NCBI RefSeq assembly: GCF_011764445.1
Contig: NZ_BLPG01000001.1
Span: 2,852,001-2,916,000 of the forward strand
Direction: 5' to 3'
DNA: 64,000 bases
Origin: Phytohabitans rumicis
GTDB lineage: Bacteria > Actinomycetota > Actinomycetes > Mycobacteriales > Micromonosporaceae
Every line of letters starts with the position of its first letter. Position 1 is the stretch's first letter. Of the stretch, positions 44,901 to 54,992 are shown piece after piece. The notes under the pieces were generated by a model, which saw only the letters and a list, made by a program, of their open reading frames with translations, ran no database searches and was not told the origin of the DNA. Both the position numbers and the translations under genes were made by a program.

Positions 44901-46039
44901 TCACTGGCGGCGCAGAAGATCCGTGACCTCTTTCAGAGCCGCGTCGACCTCGGCCTCGAAGTAACCGCCGGGCACCAGCCCAAACTGGGCGCCCTCCAGC
45001 TCGTTGGGGTTCATCGGCATCGGCCCGCGGCCCGTCATGCCCGCCAGGATGCCCTCGAAGAGGCGGTCGACCTGGACCGGGTCGTAGCCGCTGCCGAACC
45101 GGCGCACCTGGAACGTGCGGCGCATCTGGTCGATGCGCTGCAGCTCCGGCGGCAGCCCGCTCATGCCCGGCGGCGGGCCACCCATCGGCGGGCCGCCCAT
45201 CGGGCCACCCCCACCCATCCGGATCTCGGCGGTCATGTCGGCCTTGCCGTGCCGCCCCGGCTCGGCGAACCCGTCGAAGCGCTCCTCCGCGCCACCGTAG
45301 CGATCGTCCGGCGGCCCGCCGAAGCGATCCCGGTCGTCACGCGGCGGGCCACCGAAGCGGTCGCGGTCGTCACGCGGTGGGCCGCCGAAGCGGTCGTCCT
45401 GCTGGCCGCCGAACCGGTCCGGCGGAGCGCCGTAGCCACCCGCCGGCGCGCCGAAGCTGCCCGTGCTCTGCGCGTCGTAGCCACCCCGCGTGGGCGGGCT
45501 GTCGTACCCGTTGCCGTAGCCGCCCTGGTCGTCGTACCGCCCGTACGGGTCACGCGGCGGCCCGGCCTGCGCGGGCATCGGGCGCTGCGGCATCGGCGGT
45601 CCGGCCGGCGGCATGGACCGGTCGTCGCGCAGCGGCGGGCCGATGCGCTCCGTCATCGGGCCATTGCCCATCCGGTCGGGCGGCCCCATGCGATCCGGTG
45701 GGCCCATCCGGTCGGGCGGCCCCATCCGGTCCGGGGACCGAGGCGGTCGGGCGGGCCCATGCGGTCGCCGCGATCGCCGCGGCCGCCGTACCCGCCGCGC
45801 TCCTCCAGCTCGGCGAGCTGCCGCTCGACCCGGTCGAGGTGCAGGTCGACCTGCCACTCGTCGTAACCGCCGAAGCGGACCCGGAAGACGACGTCGTGGA
45901 CCTCCTGTGAGGCCACCGGCGAACCGACGGGATCCCCGGCCAGGGTGGCCTCGACCCGGTCGAGGAAGGTGTCCACCTCGTCGACCTTGTAACCCCGACG
46001 GAGAGCCCGACGTCGGAATCGCTGACCCTGACTAGCCAC
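44901..46039 (-). CDS. DivIVA-domain protein with Pro/Gly/Asp-rich repeats, apparent frameshift
   Basis: About 379 aa when repaired. Three DivIVA-like motifs: RRGYKVDEVDTFLDRV and FGGYDEWQVDLHLDRV near the N-terminus, and SGYDPVQVDRLFEGIL near the C-terminus. Between them is a low-complexity region of MGPPDR repeats (four or more) and DRFGGPPRDD repeats. The frame breaks in the G run 45733-45736 inside the MGPPDR repeats; one added base joins the two parts. A repeat array could also vary in length, but a single-base change is what the sequence shows. Likely a polar-growth or septum-site scaffold. Confidence 0.75.
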
Positions 46040-46045
46040 CTAATG

Positions 46046-47197
46046 TCACCTTCCGTCCGCGCTGCCGGTCTCGCTGGCGGCCAACTGCCCGCATGCGCCG
46101 TCGATCTCCCGACCACGAGTGTCACGCACTGTGGTCGAAACGCCGGCCTCGCGCAACCGCCGGACGAACTCCCGCTCGACCGGCTTCGGGCTGGCGTCCC
46201 AGCGGCTGCCCGGGGTCGGGTTGAGCGGGATGAGATTCACGTGGGCCAGCCGCCCGGCCAGCAGCCGACCCAGCAGGTCGGCTCGCCACGGCTGGTCGTT
46301 CACGTCCCTGATCATTGCGTATTCGATGGACACGCGGCGTCCCGTGCGGGAGGCGTAGTCCCACGCGGCGTCCAGCACCTCAGCGACCTTCCAGCGTTGG
46401 TTGACGGGCACGAGTTCGTCGCGCAGCTCATCATCGGGCGCGTGCAACGACAGCGCAAGGGTTACAGAGAGTTCCTCTGCAGCCAAGCGCCGCATTGCCG
46501 GCACCAAGCCGACGGTGGAGATGGTTATGTGCCGCTGGGAGAGCCCCAGTCCTTCCGGTGCCGGCGCGCACAGTCGCCGTACCGCGTCGATCACCCGGGT
46601 GTAGTTGGCCAGCGGCTCGCCCATGCCCATGAACACGACGTGGGACAGCCGCGGCGGAGAGCCGGCCACCACGCCCGAGGCGGCCACACCGGCGAGATAG
46701 ACGGCCTGGTCGACGATCTCGGCGGTGGACAGGTTGCGGGTGAGCCCGGCCTGGCCGGTGGCGCAGAACGGGCAGGCCATGCCGCACCCGGCCTGGCTGG
46801 AGATGCAGACGGTGACCCGGTCGGGATAGCCCATCAGCACGCTCTCCACGAGCGCGCCGTCGTGCAGCCGCCACAGTGCCTTGCGGGTGGCGCCATCGTC
46901 GCAGGCCAGCTCCCGCACCGCGGTGAGCAGGTCCGGCATCAGCGACTCGGCCAGCCGGGCGCGGGTGGCGGCGGGCAGGTCGGTCATCTGCGCCGGGTCG
47001 CGCACCAACCGGCCGAAATAGTGCGTGGAGAGCTGCCGGGCCCGGAACGCCGGCTCGCCCAGCTCGGCCACCAGCGCCTGCCGGCCGGCCAGATCGAGGT
47101 CGGCGAGGTGGCGCGGGGCATAGCGGGACGGCCCCGGGCGGCACCGGGACCGAGCGGCAGTACGGGCAGGCTCGTCATAGCCCGTCCAGTCTCCCAT
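46046..47197 (-). CDS. rlmN: 23S rRNA/tRNA adenine-C2 methyltransferase
   Basis: 383-aa radical-SAM methyltransferase for 23S rRNA A2503 and tRNA A37. The 4Fe-4S motif [23 protein letters not shown] and the resolving-Cys region GACGQL are present. The frame is open to ATG 47197, but the natural N-terminus ([20 protein letters not shown] from ATG 47178) is in another frame and joins at [11 protein letters not shown] if one C is added in 47115-47118. The first ~27 residues as read are therefore probably wrong. Confidence 0.92.
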   Translation of the reverse strand: MGDWTGYDEPARTAARSRCRPGPSRYAPRHLADLDLAGRQALVAELGEPAFRARQLSTHYFGRLVRDPAQMTDLPAATRARLAESLMPDLLTAVRELACDDGATRKALWRLHDGALVESVLMGYPDRVTVCISSQAGCGMACPFCATGQAGLTRNLSTAEIVDQAVYLAGVAASGVVAGSPPRLSHVVFMGMGEPLANYTRVIDAVRRLCAPAPEGLGLSQRHITISTVGLVPAMRRLAAEELSVTLALSLHAPDDELRDELVPVNQRWKVAEVLDAAWDYASRTGRRVSIEYAMIRDVNDQPWRADLLGRLLAGRLAHVNLIPLNPTPGSRWDASPKPVEREFVRRLREAGVSTTVRDTRGREIDGACGQLAASETGSADGR

Positions 47198-47225
47198 GCG
47201 CCCGCATCCGGCGCGGGTGCCCCGG

Positions 47226-48251
47226 TCACGTGAAGAGCGCCAGGAGGAGGTATGCGGTCGGCAGGGCGAAAAGGATCGAATCCAGCCGATCCATCAGGCC
47301 GCCGTGCCCGGGGAGCAGGTTGCTCATGTCCTTGATCCCCAGATCGCGCTTGAGCATCGACTCGGCCAGGTCGCCGAGCACCGAGACGACCGACAGCGCG
47401 AGCCCGAAGACCGCGCCCCACCACGGCTCGACGTCGAGCAGGAGATAGAGCAGCAGCGCGCTCCCCACGGCGGTGGCCACGAGCGAGCCGGCCAGCCCTT
47501 CCCAGGACTTCTTGGGGCTGATCGTGGGCGCCATCGGGTGCTTGCCGAAGAACACGCCGGCCGCGTACCCGCCGGTGTCGGACAGCACCACGGCGGCGAG
47601 CGTGACGATCACGCGGACGGCGCCGTCGTCCTCCGACGCGAGCAGCGCGGCGAACCCGCCCAGGAACGGCACGTACACCGCGATGAGGGTGGCCGCCGTC
47701 ATGTCCCGCTGGTAGCCCGCCGGCCCGTCGGCGAGCCGCCACACCATGGTGGCCAGCACGGTCACGAGCAGGCCGAGGCAGAGCGCGTCCGGGCCCGCGT
47801 ACCAGGCAAGGCCCACCATCAGCAGGCCGCCGGCGGTGAGCGGCGTGACCGGCGGCCGCGCGCCGGTCGTGCGGACCGCGCGCGTCATCTCCCAGATCGC
47901 GACGCCGAGCGCCACCGCGATCACGCCGAGGAACGCCGGGAGCCACACGAACAGCGACGCGATGACCACCGCGCCCAGCGTCACGCCGACGCCGATGGCC
48001 GCCGGCAGGTTGCGGCCGGCGCGGCCGGTGGCGCGGCGCCGCCCGGGGCCGGGGCGCTTCGGCCGCTCGGGCTCGGACTCCACCGGCGGGTCGGGCTCGC
48101 GGCGCACCTGCGGCCACGCCGCGGTGTCGGCCTCGGCAGCCTGGTACGTCAGGTCGCCCGACCCCGTGTACGGCTCGTCCGCGTGCCCGTTGTGCCCTTC
48201 GTCCAGCTCGCGGTGGGGCGTCCGGTTGCCGTAGGGGTCGATGTACGACAT
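47226..48251 (-). CDS. cdsA: phosphatidate cytidylyltransferase
   Basis: 341-aa membrane enzyme making CDP-diacylglycerol for phospholipid synthesis. A long charged cytoplasmic N-terminus (~80 residues, [11 protein letters not shown] to [11 protein letters not shown]) precedes about eight membrane segments. The CdsA signature [11 protein letters not shown]-x5[12 protein letters not shown] is near the C-terminus, with [15 protein letters not shown] before it. Between frr and rlmN as in other actinobacteria. Confidence 0.94.
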   Translation of the reverse strand: MSYIDPYGNRTPHRELDEGHNGHADEPYTGSGDLTYQAAEADTAAWPQVRREPDPPVESEPERPKRPGPGRRRATGRAGRNLPAAIGVGVTLGAVVIASLFVWLPAFLGVIAVALGVAIWEMTRAVRTTGARPPVTPLTAGGLLMVGLAWYAGPDALCLGLLVTVLATMVWRLADGPAGYQRDMTAATLIAVYVPFLGGFAALLASEDDGAVRVIVTLAAVVLSDTGGYAAGVFFGKHPMAPTISPKKSWEGLAGSLVATAVGSALLLYLLLDVEPWWGAVFGLALSVVSVLGDLAESMLKRDLGIKDMSNLLPGHGGLMDRLDSILFALPTAYLLLALFT

Positions 48252-48358
48252 CAGACCTGACGAACCCCCTCGGCGTGATCGTGTTGCCCGTCTTTGTGCT
48301 GCCGCGCCTCGTTGGCCGGCCCGGACGGGTTCAGCCGAGCGTACTGCACGCCCCCTTC

Positions 48359-48412
48359 GTGATCAGGGCGTCCCTCAAGTCGTCGTAGCGACTTCAGGGA
48401 CGCCCTGATCAC
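48359..48412. terminator. 24-bp-arm hairpin between frr and cdsA
   Basis: Arms 48359-48382 and 48389-48412 pair with one mismatch around a 6-base loop; the ends are GTGATCAGGGCG / CGCCCTGATCAC. It lies 19 bp beyond the frr stop in the 179-bp frr-cdsA gap, and is a strong candidate terminator. Confidence 0.65.
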
Positions 48413-48430
48413 GGGAACGTGGGTGGGTGC

Positions 48431-48987
48431 TCAGAACTCGAGCAGCTCGGTTTCCTTGTGCTTGACGAGCTCGTCGACGTGGGCCACGTACTTGTGCGTG
48501 AGGTCGTCCAGGTCCTTCTCGGCGCGGCGCACCTCGTCCTCGCCGGCCTCGCCGTCCTTGACGATCCGGTCCAGCTCCTCCTTGGCCTTGCGCCGCACGT
48601 TGCGGATCGCGACCTTGGATTCCTCGCCCTTGTGGCGGGCCACCTTGATCATGTCGCGGCGACGCTCTTCGGTCATCTGCGGCAGCAGGATCCGGAGCTG
48701 GTTGCCCTCGTTGTTGGGGTTGACACCGAGGTCGGAGTCGCGGATCGCCTTTTCCATCGCCTTGAGCTGCGAAGCGTCGTACGGCTTGATGATCGCCATC
48801 CGTGGCTCGGGGGTGCCCACGGAGGCCATCTGGGTCAGGGGGTGGGGCTGCCGTAGTAGTCAATGATGATCTTGGAGAACATCGCCGCGTTGGCTCGCCC
48901 GGTGCGGATCGCGGCGAACTCCTCCTTGGCGTGCTCGATCGCCCGATCCATTCGTTCCTCGGCATCGAGGAGGGTGTCGTCGATCAC
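48431..48987 (-). CDS. frr: ribosome recycling factor, apparent frameshift
   Basis: 185 aa when repaired, the standard length. N-terminus from GTG 48987 ([43 protein letters not shown]), then a false stop. The rest follows in another frame ([40 protein letters not shown], ending [10 protein letters not shown]). The break is in the G run 48838-48842 on the plus strand. frr is essential and normally single-copy, so a real frameshift would be lethal: this is the best evidence that the many frameshifts here are sequencing errors. Confidence 0.9.
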
Positions 48988-49021
48988 CTGCCCCGTCGCC
49001 TCCCTTCTAGCTCACTCTGCT

Positions 49022-49792
49022 CTAGTTGGCAGTGATCAAGGTGCCGATGCGCTCGCCGCCCACGGCCTTGACGATCGTGTCCTCGCCCTCGGCGCCGAAG
49101 ACCAGCATCGGAAGCCCGTTGTCCCGGCACAGGCTGAACGCGGCGGCGTCGGCCACCCGCAGACCCCGGCGCAGCGTCTCGTCGAACGTGATGGTGTCGA
49201 GCTTGACCGCGGTCGGGTCGGTACGGGGGTCGGCCGTGTAGACGCCGTCCACGCCGTTCTTGCTCATCAGCACCACGTCGGCGCGGATCTCCAGGGCCCG
49301 CTGAGCGGCGACGGTGTCGGTCGAGAAGTACGGCATGCCGGCGCCGGCCCCGAAGATCACTACCCGGCCCTTTTCCAGGTGCCGGATCGCGCGCAGCGGG
49401 ATGTACGGCTCGGCGACCTGAGCCATGTGGATCGCGGTCTGCACGCGCGTCGGGATGCCCTCCTTCTCTAGGAAGTCCTGCAGCGCGAGGCAGTTCATCA
49501 CGGTGCCCAGCATGCCCATGTAGTCCGCGCGGGCCCGGTCCATGCCGCGCTTCTGCAGCTCGGCGCCGCGGAAGAAGTTGCCCCCGCCGACCACCACGGA
49601 GACCTGGATGTCGCGGCGTACCACGGTCGCGATCTGCCGGGCCACGGCCTGGACCACGTCGGGGTCGACCCCGACCTCCCCGCCGCCGAACACCTCGCCG
49701 GAGAGCTTCAGCACCACCCTGCGCGCGCGGCCGGGTGGCGGCGCGGTCGGATCGTCCATCGTCGCATCCTCTTCCGCAACCGCCCGCGTCAT
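49022..49792 (-). CDS. pyrH: UMP kinase
   Basis: 256-aa amino-acid-kinase-fold enzyme phosphorylating [18 protein letters not shown] at the N-terminus, [22 protein letters not shown]-equivalent [19 protein letters not shown], and the UMP loop [10 protein letters not shown] chose ATG 49792 (MTRAVAEED); ATG 49759 (MDDPTAP) is the other candidate. Upstream of frr, as in the conserved cluster. Confidence 0.94.
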   Translation of the reverse strand: MTRAVAEEDATMDDPTAPPPGRARRVVLKLSGEVFGGGEVGVDPDVVQAVARQIATVVRRDIQVSVVVGGGNFFRGAELQKRGMDRARADYMGMLGTVMNCLALQDFLEKEGIPTRVQTAIHMAQVAEPYIPLRAIRHLEKGRVVIFGAGAGMPYFSTDTVAAQRALEIRADVVLMSKNGVDGVYTADPRTDPTAVKLDTITFDETLRRGLRVADAAAFSLCRDNGLPMLVFGAEGEDTIVKAVGGERIGTLITAN

Positions 49793-49899
49793 CCCGTCCG
49801 CCCTTCGTACGGTGCCTGCTTGCCGTTCACAATATGTGACGAGGAGGCCGCGGTGTCTGTCACGTACACCGGCGGCCTCCTCGGCTGTCGTCCTGGCTA

Positions 49900-50062
49900 G
49901 GGGGTGTCTGGTGGATCTTGTGGGTGCGAGGCGAGGTCCAGGCGGCGTCCGGTGGTGCCGGGCGGAAGGTCGCATACCGGTGTTGTATGCGGCCTTTCGA
50001 TCGGTGCCGCCGGTCGTCGTCTGGGCCCGCCGCAGCCCCACAAAGATCCGCCAGACACCCCC
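49900..50062. mobile_element. MITE-like inverted-repeat element between tsf and pyrH
   Basis: A 163-bp imperfect palindrome with ends GGGGGTGTCTGG and CCAGACACCCCC. The ends extend inward with gaps (GGATCTT next to GTGGG on both sides), and the centre is itself a hairpin (AAGGTCGCATAC / GTATGCGGCCTT). Flanks are CTA and TTA. No coding capacity. The layout matches a non-autonomous element moved by a transposase in trans. Confidence 0.6.
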
Positions 50063-50893
50063 TTAGACCTGGCCGACCTCGTAGCGCAGGAAGCGGGTCA
50101 CCTCGATGCCCGCCTCGGCGAGCACCTGCTTGACCGACTTCTTGTTGTCGGCGACCGACGCCTGCTCCAGCAGGACGTAGTCCTTGAAGAAGGCGTTGAC
50201 CCGACCATCGACGATCTTGGACAGGGCGGCCTCGGGCTTGCCCTCCTCGCGGGCGGTCTGCTCGGCGATGCGGCGCTCGGACTCCACAACGTCGGCCGGC
50301 ACCTCATCGCGGACCAGGTACTTCGGGCGCATCGCGGCGATCTGCATCGCCACGCCGCGCGCGTCCGCGTCGCCCGCCTCGTCGGACTTGCCGGCGTACT
50401 CCACCAGCACGCCCACGGCCGGCGGCAGGTCCTGGCTCTTGCGGTGCAGGTAGACGGCGACCGTGCCGTCGAGCGTGCCGAAGCGGTTGACCACGAGCTT
50501 TTCGCCGATCTTGGCAGACAGCTCCTGGACCGCGTCGGCGACCGTACGACCGTCGGCCAGCGTGGAGCCGAGCAGCCCTTCGGCGTTCGCGACCTTCGCC
50601 TGCTCGCCGTGCTCGACGAGCCGCTGGGCCAGCGCGACGAAGTCCTCGTTCTTCGCGACGAAGTCGGTCTCGCAGTTCAGCTCGAGCAGCGCCTTGCCGG
50701 AGTGCGCGACCAGGCCGTTGGCGGCGGTGCGCCCGGCCCGCTTGCCGACGTCCTTGGCACCCTTGACGCGCAGGACCTCGACAGCCTTGTCGAAGTCGCC
50801 CTCGGCCTCGTCGAGCGCCTTCTTGGCGTCCATCATGCCGGCGCCGGTGAGGTCGCGGAGCTTCTTGACGTCCGCGGCGGTGAAGTTGGCCAT
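50063..50893 (-). CDS. tsf: translation elongation factor Ts
   Basis: 276-aa nucleotide-exchange factor for EF-Tu. It begins with the conserved [19 protein letters not shown], then [26 protein letters not shown], and ends [10 protein letters not shown]. The TAA stop abuts the MITE-like element. Co-directional with rpsB, 42 bp downstream. Confidence 0.97.
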   Translation of the reverse strand: MANFTAADVKKLRDLTGAGMMDAKKALDEAEGDFDKAVEVLRVKGAKDVGKRAGRTAANGLVAHSGKALLELNCETDFVAKNEDFVALAQRLVEHGEQAKVANAEGLLGSTLADGRTVADAVQELSAKIGEKLVVNRFGTLDGTVAVYLHRKSQDLPPAVGVLVEYAGKSDEAGDADARGVAMQIAAMRPKYLVRDEVPADVVESERRIAEQTAREEGKPEAALSKIVDGRVNAFFKDYVLLEQASVADNKKSVKQVLAEAGIEVTRFLRYEVGQV

Positions 50894-50935
50894 GACTCTC
50901 TCTTTGTGTCGGTTTGGGTCTGCTGGGGTGGGCGA

Positions 50936-51835
50936 TTACTCGGCGGCGGCCGGCTCGGGCGCGGGCGCGGGCGCATCTGCCACGGGCGCAGGCGCAGGCG
51001 CAGCGGGCGCGGGCGCAGCCGCAGCGGGCTCGTCCGCCTTCTTCTCCGTGTCCTCGAGCAGCTCGCGCTCCCACTCGGGCAGCGGCTCGTCGGCGCCGAC
51101 CACGCCGGGCTCGGGCTTCTCCTCGGCGCCGCTGCGGGTGGCGCGGCCGGAGCGGGCGATCAGGCCGTCGGCGACGGCGGTCGCGACCACCTTGGTCAGC
51201 AGCTCGGCCGAGCGGATCGCGTCGTCGTTGCCCGGGATCGGGAAGTCGACCTCGTCCGGGTCGCAGTTGGTGTCGAGCACCGCGATGACCGGAATGCCCA
51301 GCTTGCGGGCCTCGTCGACGGCGATGTGCTCCTTCTTGGTGTCGACCACCCAGATCGCCGCGGGCACCTTCTGCATGTCACGCAGGCCGCCCAGCGTACG
51401 GCTCAGCTTGTCCTTCTCCCGGGACAGCTGCAGGGTCTCCTTCTTGGTGTACCCCTGCGCGGTGCCGGTGAGGTCGAGCGACTCCAGCTCCTTCATCCGC
51501 TGCAGCCGCTTGTAGACCGTCTGGAAGTTGGTGAGCATGCCGCCCAGCCAGCGGTGGTTGACGTACGGCTGGCCCACCCGGGTCGCCTGCTCGGCGATCG
51601 CCTCCTGGGCCTGCTTCTTCGTGCCGACGAACAGGATGCTGCCGCCCTCGGCGACAGTGTTGCGGATGAAGTCGTACGCCTTCTCGATGTAGTCGAGCGT
51701 CTGGCGCAGGTCGATGATGTAGATACCGTTGCGCTCGGTGAAGATGAAGCGCTTCATCTTCGGGTTCCAGCGGCGCGTCTGGTGCCCGAAGTGGACACCG
51801 CTCTCCAGCAGCTGGCGCATGGTCACTACGGCCAT
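50936..51835 (-). CDS. rpsB: 30S ribosomal protein S2
   Basis: 299 aa. Core S2 from [20 protein letters not shown] through [16 protein letters not shown] and [20 protein letters not shown]. After about residue 250 there is an Ala/Pro/Glu-rich tail of ~45 residues ([10 protein letters not shown]-type), an actinobacterial extension of low complexity. First gene of the rpsB-tsf operon; its promoter lies in 51836-52100. Confidence 0.97.
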   Translation of the reverse strand: MAVVTMRQLLESGVHFGHQTRRWNPKMKRFIFTERNGIYIIDLRQTLDYIEKAYDFIRNTVAEGGSILFVGTKKQAQEAIAEQATRVGQPYVNHRWLGGMLTNFQTVYKRLQRMKELESLDLTGTAQGYTKKETLQLSREKDKLSRTLGGLRDMQKVPAAIWVVDTKKEHIAVDEARKLGIPVIAVLDTNCDPDEVDFPIPGNDDAIRSAELLTKVVATAVADGLIARSGRATRSGAEEKPEPGVVGADEPLPEWERELLEDTEKKADEPAAAAPAPAAPAPAPVADAPAPAPEPAAAE

Positions 51836-52129
51836 GGTGGGGTGCTCCTCGTTTGTCCCTGGTTGTCACGCCCGACCGGTCGGTCAGGCGTCCTGGCGCC
51901 TGATCGCCGGCCAGAGTGGACCCGATCAAGATCGGGACCAGGGGACCGTCGCCCCATTGGCAGAGCCGTGGGGAGGGCGCGCGAGGTCGACCACCGAAAG
52001 GCGGTCGCCAGTTGCCCAGTGTACGCCCCTCCTCCCCCGCCCTCCGCCTCCCCCGCCCTCCGCCTCCCCCTCACCCGCGCCGCCCGCGCTCCCCCGCCCG
52101 CGCCGCCCGCGCTCCCCGCGCCTCTCCTC

Positions 52130-52212
52130 GTCGATCAAGGGCAAACGGTCGTGCTTTGATCTCCGATCCACGACCGTTTGCCCTTGATCGACGCGAAAGT
52201 CCTTGATCGACG
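52130..52212 (+). repeat. 82-bp GATCAAGGGC hairpin element, copy 4 (perfect arms)
   Basis: 24-bp arms 52130-52153 and 52169-52192 are perfectly complementary; loop CTTTGATCTCCGATC; tail GCGAAAGTCCTTGATCGACG. It sits in the 450-bp gap 51836-52285, which also contains the rpsB promoter region and a C-rich low-complexity stretch (52020-52125) with no gene. Confidence 0.8.
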
Positions 52213-52285
52213 GGGCGGCTCAGGGCCGTGGGGCCTCGGGGCGGTGAGCGGACGCGCTAGGGCGGGGGCGGGCGCGCGGCGGAGG

Positions 52286-53146
52286 CTAGGCCGCTAGGGC
52301 GGCGGCGACGAGGAGTACCAGGGACACCGTGAGGTACGCCGTGGGTGGCCGGAGCCACGCCTGTACGCCCCCGCCCGCCTCGCTCGGCAACCGGTTCGCG
52401 CCGGTGACCAGCGCGTACAGCCCCACCGCCAGCATCGGCAGGCCGACCACCAGGAACGTCCCTGCCACCACCCCGGACGGCACCACCGGCCCGCCGACGG
52501 CAGCGTCGGCGAGGACCCGGATCGCGGGGATCTCGAAGAGCAGCGCGAGCACCCCGAAGAGGATGGCCGTCGCCGGCCTGCGCGTCCGGTAGACGCCGTC
52601 ACCCACCGGCGCGACCGGGGCCGGCGGGCGGCGCAGCGCTGACCGGTCGAGGGGTTCGGCGTGGAACCGCTGCGGCTCCGGGCCGGGCGGCGGGTCGGCC
52701 GGGCGCGGGGACACGGACGCGACCTGGCCGGTCGGCTCTTCGATCGGGCGGGTGTGGTCGGGGGCGGACACCGGCGGCGGACCAAAGGCCGCAGCCGGTC
52801 CACCAAAGGCCGCCTCTGCCGGCTGCGCGCCGACGACCGGCTCCCCGGGCGCTCCCGCGAAGGTGGGCGACCCCGCGAACGCGGGTGATCCGCCGAAGGC
52901 GGGCGACCCCCCGAAAGCCGGTGCACCGCCGGAGGCCGGAGCGCCGTACGCCGGAGCGCCGTACGCCGGAGCGCCGTACGCCGGTGCCCCGTACGCCTGC
53001 CCGGCGAGGGGGTCGGGCTCCAACTCGTCGCCGCTTCCGCGCGGCCCTGGGAGCCGGTAGCCCTCCCACTCCGGCTCGGCGTAACCGCGGTCACCGCCGT
53101 ACCAGCCGCGCTGGCCGTCGTCCGGGTAGTTCCGTTGTGGGTCCAC
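52286..53146 (-). CDS. hypothetical membrane protein with Pro/Ala/Gly repeats
   Basis: About 286 aa from GTG 53146 ([10 protein letters not shown]); no clear RBS, and the frame is open further upstream. The long cytoplasmic N-terminus has four YGAPA repeats and several AFGGSP repeats, then a proline-rich stretch. The C-terminal ~110 residues hold three or four membrane segments ([55 protein letters not shown]). Not recognised; function unknown. Confidence 0.65.
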   Translation of the reverse strand: MDPQRNYPDDGQRGWYGGDRGYAEPEWEGYRLPGPRGSGDELEPDPLAGQAYGAPAYGAPAYGAPAYGAPASGGAPAFGGSPAFGGSPAFAGSPTFAGAPGEPVVGAQPAEAAFGGPAAAFGPPPVSAPDHTRPIEEPTGQVASVSPRPADPPPGPEPQRFHAEPLDRSALRRPPAPVAPVGDGVYRTRRPATAILFGVLALLFEIPAIRVLADAAVGGPVVPSGVVAGTFLVVGLPMLAVGLYALVTGANRLPSEAGGGVQAWLRPPTAYLTVSLVLLVAAALAA

Positions 53147-53210
53147 GGCCGCACCGTATGCGACCAGCGGATTTCCCGCCACCTCCCGCCAGCAGGGACG
53201 GCAACCCGCA

Positions 53211-53268
53211 GTGATCATGAGGTTAGCGTCGGAGAGAGCGTTTGCCCCGACGCTAACTTCATGATCAC
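53211..53268. repeat. GTGATCATGA hairpin between divergent genes
   Basis: 21-bp arms (53211-53231 and 53248-53268) with one mismatch and a 16-base loop; ends GTGATCATGA / TCATGATCAC. Here the flanking genes diverge, so a simple terminator role is not obvious. Confidence 0.6.
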
Positions 53269-53270
53269 CG

Positions 53271-54527
53271 ATGAGTGCGGGTGCCATTGTGATCGTGATC
53301 GCTGCGGCGCTGGCCGGCGAAGCGGCACGATCGCGACATGAGCACCCCACGAAAGCGCGCCGCCGGCGCGTCACGCTTCCGCGGGGACCCCGCTTGACGG
53401 CCGCGGAGGCGCTGGCGCTGGCGCGGATGTTCCGGCACTTCGGTAGCAAGGAGTTTCGCGGACACTCCGAGCGCTACGAGTACCTGTCCGGCGTGATCGC
53501 CGACCGGCCGGAGCTCGCCGCGCCGCTGCTGGCCGCCCCGCCCGGCCAGCGCCTCGCGATCCTCTACTTCGCCGCCGTCCAGTACCTCCTGCGCACCGCG
53601 GCTCCCGAGCACCCGCTCACCGCGTACCTCCCGACGCTCGGCGGCTCGCGTGGCGTGGACGGCGAGCTGCCGGCGGCGCTGGCGGACCTCGTGGCCGCGC
53701 ACGGCGACGCGCTGACCGCGCTGTGCGCGACCAGGACGACCCAGACGAACGAGGCGCGGCGGGCCGCGCTGCTGCGGCCCGGCTTCGGCCGGGCCACCGA
53801 GCTGCTCGGCCGGCCTCTCGGCCTGGTCGAGTTGGGCACCAGCGCCGGGCTCCTGCTGCTGAGCGACCGGTACGCCTGCGAGTATCGCCGCGGCGCCCGG
53901 GTGGAGACCTACGGGCCGGCGGGCGCGCTGACCGTCACGTGTGAGGTGCGCGGCGAGCGGTGGCCGGAGCCCGCCGCGACCGCCCTGACGATCGCGGACC
54001 GGGTCGGCATCGACCTGGCACCGATCGACCCCACCGATCCGCGCGCCACGGACTGGCTGCGCGCCTGCGTCTGGCCGGAGCAGACCGACCGGCTGGCCCG
54101 GCTCGACGCGGCGCTCGCCGAGGTGGCGAGCGTCCGGCCGCGGCTGCTGACCGGCGACATGGTGGACACGCTCCCCATCGTACTGTCCACTCTGGACGAT
54201 GATGTGGTGCCGTGCGTCTTCTCCTCCAACGCCGTGACGTATCTGTCCAGTCAGGACCAACGCCGCCTCGTCGCGACGCTGGCCGAGGCCGGCGCCCGGC
54301 GGGACCTCGCCATGGTCCTCAACGAGGCGTCACAGTGCGGCGCGGAGCTCTTCACCGGCCAGCGACCGGTGCAGGCGGGGCCGCGCGGGGTGCTGGCCGT
54401 CGGGCTGCTCACGCTGGTCATGTGGCGCGGCGGCCGGGCGTCCGTCGAGGTCCTGGCCCGGACCGGCCCGCACGGCCAGTGGCTGGAGTGGACCCCTCAG
54501 GAGTACGTCTACGCGCCGCGCTTATAG
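53271..54527 (+). CDS. DUF2332 family protein
   Basis: Up to 418 aa. The DUF2332 core runs from [17 protein letters not shown] through [21 protein letters not shown] (a SAM-type glycine-rich loop, hence a possible methyltransferase fold) to [17 protein letters not shown]. The first ~40 residues from ATG 53271 ([10 protein letters not shown]) look non-native and lack an RBS. ATG 53338 in another frame reads [16 protein letters not shown] and would join the core if one G were added in 53382-53385, so a lost base is likely. Function unknown. Confidence 0.75.
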   Translation: MSAGAIVIVIAAALAGEAARSRHEHPTKARRRRVTLPRGPRLTAAEALALARMFRHFGSKEFRGHSERYEYLSGVIADRPELAAPLLAAPPGQRLAILYFAAVQYLLRTAAPEHPLTAYLPTLGGSRGVDGELPAALADLVAAHGDALTALCATRTTQTNEARRAALLRPGFGRATELLGRPLGLVELGTSAGLLLLSDRYACEYRRGARVETYGPAGALTVTCEVRGERWPEPAATALTIADRVGIDLAPIDPTDPRATDWLRACVWPEQTDRLARLDAALAEVASVRPRLLTGDMVDTLPIVLSTLDDDVVPCVFSSNAVTYLSSQDQRRLVATLAEAGARRDLAMVLNEASQCGAELFTGQRPVQAGPRGVLAVGLLTLVMWRGGRASVEVLARTGPHGQWLEWTPQEYVYAPRL

Positions 54528-54551
54528 CACAGCGACAGCATGATTGTCCGG

Positions 54552-54579
54552 CTGTCCACAGGGCACCCGGTTATCCACA
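54552..54579 (+). promoter_or_regulatory. paired DnaA boxes
   Basis: CTGTCCACA (54552-54560), 10 bases, then a perfect TTATCCACA (54571-54579), in the yraN upstream region. A mirror-image pair with the same spacing lies at 60722-60749. Confidence 0.45.
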
Positions 54580-54632
54580 TGTCGATCATGAAGGGCTTCC
54601 CTCGCGAACGGCGTGTGCCCACCCTCGACCCC

Positions 54633-54992
54633 ATGACGACGGCGACATTGGCGGTCGGCGCGTACGGTGAGCGGCTGGCCGTGGCGCACCTGATCGACGC
54701 GGGGATGCGGATCGTCGCGCGCAACTGGCGGTGCTCCGACGGCGAGATCGACATCATCGCCTGGGACGGCGACGACCTCGTCTTCTGCGAGGTGAAGACC
54801 AGACGCAGGCTGACGTTCGGGCCACCCGCCGAGGCGGTGAGCGTGGCGAAGGCCAGGCGGTTGCGCCGGCTGGCCCTGCTGTGGCTGACGCGGCACGACG
54901 TGCACCCGCGTGAGCTCCGTTTCGACGTCGTGTCGGTGCTGCCGCAACGGCGGGGCGCGGCGCGCGTCGAGCACCTGCGCGGAGCCTTCTGA
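54633..54992 (+). CDS. YraN/UPF0102 family endonuclease-like protein
   Basis: 119 aa from ATG 54633 (MTTATLAVGAYGERLAVAHL), the usual family start; the frame opens at 54540. The restriction-endonuclease-like core is ARNWRCSDGEIDIIAWDGDD (Glu and Asp) then LVFCEVKTRR (E-x-K). Homologues sit next to comM and dprA in many bacteria; the cellular role is unsettled. It overlaps comM by one base. Confidence 0.88.
   Translation: MTTATLAVGAYGERLAVAHLIDAGMRIVARNWRCSDGEIDIIAWDGDDLVFCEVKTRRRLTFGPPAEAVSVAKARRLRRLALLWLTRHDVHPRELRFDVVSVLPQRRGAARVEHLRGAF

Noticed and set aside
48359-48412. Hairpin as a riboswitch for cdsA
   Set aside because: A plain stem-loop just after the frr stop without a conserved aptamer core; a terminator is the simpler reading.
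52020-52125. C-rich low-complexity stretch as a structured RNA or gene
   Set aside because: Simple CCGCCTCCCC-type runs with no conserved fold or coding signal.
53271-53394. N-terminal hydrophobic segment of the DUF2332 protein as a signal peptide
   Set aside because: It has no RBS, starts right after a hairpin, and a better N-terminus exists in another frame, so it is probably not translated.
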